Shown: piece by piece, positions 40,342 to 42,258 of the stretch | Numbering within the stretch: position 1 is the stretch's first letter | Layout of the letters: each line of letters begins with the position of its first letter | NCBI GenBank assembly: GCA_964515915.1 | Contig: CAZEXM010000004.1 | Location: 1-42,258, forward strand | Reading direction: 5' to 3' | DNA: 42,258 nt | Source of the DNA: JAHOYW01 sp964515915 | Lineage (GTDB): Bacteria > Verrucomicrobiota > Lentisphaeria > Victivallales > Victivallaceae | The notes under the pieces: model-generated | What the model saw: the letters and a program-made list of their open reading frames with translations, nothing else | Database searches by the model: none | Told to the model about the DNA's origin: nothing | Translations under genes and position numbers: made by a program

Positions 40342-41412
40342 ATGAAAATTCCATCTGTTTTGCCATTGATGACAAACCGTGTCTGGAGAAGTTACACCGG
40401 AGGCTCTACGCTTGACTCGCTTGAAAATAAAGAGAATCCATCAGACTCACATTTTCCTGAGGACTGGCTGTTATCAACAACCCCGGCAATAAACCCCGGC
40501 AGAAATGATCCGCCGGACTACGGCATAAGCATAGCATTAATCAATGATAAAACTATTTTGCTGAGTGAATTGATAAAATCTCAACCGGAATTAATGCTTG
40601 GGAAAGAACATTTGCATAAATATGGAGTTGAGCCGTCTTTTTTGCTTAAATTTCTGGATTCTTCAGTAAGACTGCATATACAATGCCACCCAGCCAAAGC
40701 TTTTTCCAGAGAGCATTTTAATGTAAACAAAGGGAAAGCAGAGGGTTACCTCATATTAGCATGTCGGGAGGATATTGAACCTTTCATCTACCTGGGTTTC
40801 CAGAGAGTGCCGGATAAAAAACTTTTCCGACAAGCAATCATTGAACAGGATACTGAACTAATTTTATCTTTTTTTGACCGTATACCTGTCAAGCCGGGAG
40901 ATGTATTTTTTGTACCCGGCGGAGTGCCTCATGCTATTGGAGCCGGAGTTTTTATGACTGAAATTATGGAGGCGACAGATTTCGCGGTCAGAATTGAATT
41001 TGAAAGAGCCGGATATTTATTGCCGGAATCGGCCAGATTCATGAACAGGGATATTGATTTTGCTTTATCCATGTTCGATTTCTCAAATTACGACAATGAC
41101 AGATTAAAGAAAAAATTGTTCATCACACCTGAAGTAATAGATTCCCAGTCATCTGGATGCATGAAAAGCTTGTTTAATCGAAACAACAATGATTGTTTCC
41201 AAATGAAGCAATTAGCCCTCAACGGCAGCTATGAAATATGTGAAGATAGCTTTTATTCTCTAACTATTCTCAAAGGTGCTGGAAAACTTGTAAGCACGGA
41301 TTGCGAGTTAACAGTAAGACCCGGCAGCCGTTTTTTTATTCCCGCATTAACCCGGAGCATTCTACTTGAGACGGACGATAAAAAAATGGAAGCCGTAATT
41401 GCAGCAAGATAA
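40342..41412 (+). CDS. Type I phosphomannose isomerase family protein
   Basis: A 356-aa zinc-dependent aldose-ketose isomerase-like protein (class I ManA fold). The metal-binding segment LHIQCHPAKAFS (Gln, His), GGVPHAIGAGVF (His) and MTEIMEATD (Glu) are intact, and the C-terminal cupin half is present. It would interconvert mannose-6-phosphate and fructose-6-phosphate or a related sugar pair. The N-terminus is atypical (PSVLPLMTNRVWRSYTGG), so the substrate may differ from mannose-6-phosphate. It follows the aldolase-like gene by 15 bp. The gene symbol is left open for this reason. Confidence 0.85.
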   Translation: MKIPSVLPLMTNRVWRSYTGGSTLDSLENKENPSDSHFPEDWLLSTTPAINPGRNDPPDYGISIALINDKTILLSELIKSQPELMLGKEHLHKYGVEPSFLLKFLDSSVRLHIQCHPAKAFSREHFNVNKGKAEGYLILACREDIEPFIYLGFQRVPDKKLFRQAIIEQDTELILSFFDRIPVKPGDVFFVPGGVPHAIGAGVFMTEIMEATDFAVRIEFERAGYLLPESARFMNRDIDFALSMFDFSNYDNDRLKKKLFITPEVIDSQSSGCMKSLFNRNNNDCFQMKQLALNGSYEICEDSFYSLTILKGAGKLVSTDCELTVRPGSRFFIPALTRSILLETDDKKMEAVIAAR

Positions 41413-41436
41413 CAACTTTACACGGAGGAATGATTT

Positions 41437-41988
41437 ATGAAATGGCTTGAGAAACTCCATAATTGGAAAATGTTACGTCAGCCTGGAGTGGAATTTCAGG
41501 AAATTCCCAAAATTGCTGGGCGCATTTTTATCAGATTAAATGGAGAGAAATCCCGGATTCGATTTGGGAAAAAGATTCGCTGCAATTCCGGTTTTCATGA
41601 AAACCCGGTAGGTGGCGAACGAACTTTTCTATATGCATTTAATGGCGGAGAGATCATATTTGGAGACAATACCGGCTTTTCCAATATAACAATAGTGGCA
41701 TGTACTCGCATTTCCATCGGTGAGCATGTCTATATTGGAGCCGGAGTTTGTGTGTACGACACAGATTTCCACTCCCTGCGTCATCAAGACAGAATTACAC
41801 GTGATTCCGGAGCAAAAGCACCGGTTACCATAGGAAACGGAGTTTTTATCGGAGCTCAAGCGATAATTTTAAAAGGAGTTACGATCGGAGATGATTCTGT
41901 GATCGGGGCGGGAGCTGTAGTGGCTAAAAACGTGCCGGCAGGTGAAATATGGGGCGGCAATCCTGCAAAATTTATTAAAAAAAACTGA
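41437..41988 (+). CDS. Hexapeptide-repeat O-acetyltransferase (maltose/galactoside acetyltransferase-like)
   Basis: A 183-aa left-handed beta-helix acyltransferase. Hexapeptide repeats run from about residue 65 (IIFGDNTGFSNITIVACTRI) to the end (VTIGNGVFIGAQAIILKGV, IGAGAVVAKNVPAGEIWGGN). VCVYDTDFHSL contains the catalytic His. It would transfer an acetyl group from acetyl-CoA to a sugar hydroxyl. The ATG has GGAGG upstream. It is the last gene of the ceramidase-like operon, with a MITE-like element following 38 bp later. A role in trapping or detoxifying sugars, or in surface polysaccharide modification, is equally possible. Confidence 0.88.
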   Translation: MKWLEKLHNWKMLRQPGVEFQEIPKIAGRIFIRLNGEKSRIRFGKKIRCNSGFHENPVGGERTFLYAFNGGEIIFGDNTGFSNITIVACTRISIGEHVYIGAGVCVYDTDFHSLRHQDRITRDSGAKAPVTIGNGVFIGAQAIILKGVTIGDDSVIGAGAVVAKNVPAGEIWGGNPAKFIKKN

Positions 41989-42025
41989 AAGAATTTTCAT
42001 TCAGAGCCTTATAAATTGATGTATG

Positions 42026-42192
42026 CTAGCAGCCTGTCGGACTTGTGGATAATCTGCTGCAAAAGTGCCGAATTTTGCTGAGATTTCCACCAAAATCGTC
42101 AAATATGTTCAATATTCTCGTGATTTTGACGAAAATTCCGCTTTATTCGGACAATTTTTCGCGACGATTCCCAAAGTCCGACAGACTGCTAG
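42026..42192. repeat. 167-bp MITE-like element with 19-bp terminal inverted repeats
   Basis: CTAGCAGCCTGTCGGACTT (42026-42044) and AAGTCCGACAGACTGCTAG (42174-42192) are inverted copies at 18 of 19 positions. The outermost CTAG on each side may be a 4-bp target duplication, as for IS5-type elements, leaving 15-bp repeats starting CAG. The interior has no open frame of note but a further inverted pair (AAAATCGTCAAA, TTTTGACGAAAA). It is probably a non-autonomous derivative of an IS. The final 66 bases of the window show nothing recognisable. Confidence 0.65.
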
Positions 42193-42258
42193 TGATTTTA
42201 ATAGTTACTCAAGTTTTGCAGTTCAAATTTGAGCGAAAAACGAACGATCAAACATTGA

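Noticed and set aside
1..42258. CRISPR arrays, tRNA and rRNA genes
   Set aside because: No regularly spaced repeats or recognisable tRNA/rRNA sequence were seen; tmRNA and the cobalamin riboswitch are the only structured RNAs I can support.

Overview
The window looks like a chromosome segment from a member of the PVC superphylum, most likely Lentisphaerota or Kiritimatiellota. The main pointers are a FTLIELLVVIAIIAILAG-type pseudopilin, a GntR/LacI-type regulator, URO-D family and neutral-ceramidase-like proteins, a sulfatase with a CxPxR motif, and very large secreted glycosidase-like proteins. This placement is inferred from gene content; no rRNA is present.

Region 1 (1-2250): a GAF-SpoIIE-type phosphatase gene on the minus strand, an intergenic stretch, then a complete ssrA (tmRNA) gene on the plus strand encoding the tag ANEEYALAA.

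Region 2 (2312-20436): tetrapyrrole and cobalamin biosynthesis. A minus-strand operon headed by a cobalamin riboswitch runs cbiK (secreted cobaltochelatase), cbiL, a membrane gate-type protein, a Met8p-HemA fusion, a HemC-SUMT-HemD fusion, then hemB and hemL. An IS with a DDE transposase sits between the hemCD fusion and hemB, in the opposite orientation. Divergently, a tightly packed plus-strand operon carries cobO, cbiC, cbiD, cbiET, cbiFG, cbiH and cbiA. Together these make cobyrinic acid a,c-diamide from glutamyl-tRNA, apart from precorrin-6A reductase (CbiJ), which is not here. No heme-specific late genes are present, so the early steps appear dedicated to B12. The whole block is bracketed by a 22-bp direct repeat (21/22 identical) of the tmRNA 3' end at 2229-2250 and 20669-20690, the pattern left by site-specific integration at ssrA.

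Region 3 (20437-21326): no intact gene. It holds the right-hand att-like repeat, a 272-bp fold-back element with 22-bp terminal inverted repeats and nested hairpins, and the 3' end of a broken DUF1670-like gene.

Region 4 (21327-41988): a carbohydrate-catabolism locus. On the minus strand are a GntR/LacI regulator, a D-2-hydroxyacid dehydrogenase, a pseudopilin, a small secreted protein, two large paralogous secreted TIM-barrel proteins, an unknown protein, a sulfatase, a Gfo/Idh/MocA oxidoreductase, a GH43-like beta-propeller protein, an SDR and a URO-D family protein. On the plus strand are a ceramidase-like protein, a KDPG-aldolase-like protein, a type I phosphomannose isomerase and a hexapeptide acetyltransferase. 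Two near-identical 16-bp ATCGAT-centred palindromes (34591-34606, 37941-37956) probably mark the operator of the regulator. The window closes with a 167-bp MITE-like element (42026-42192).
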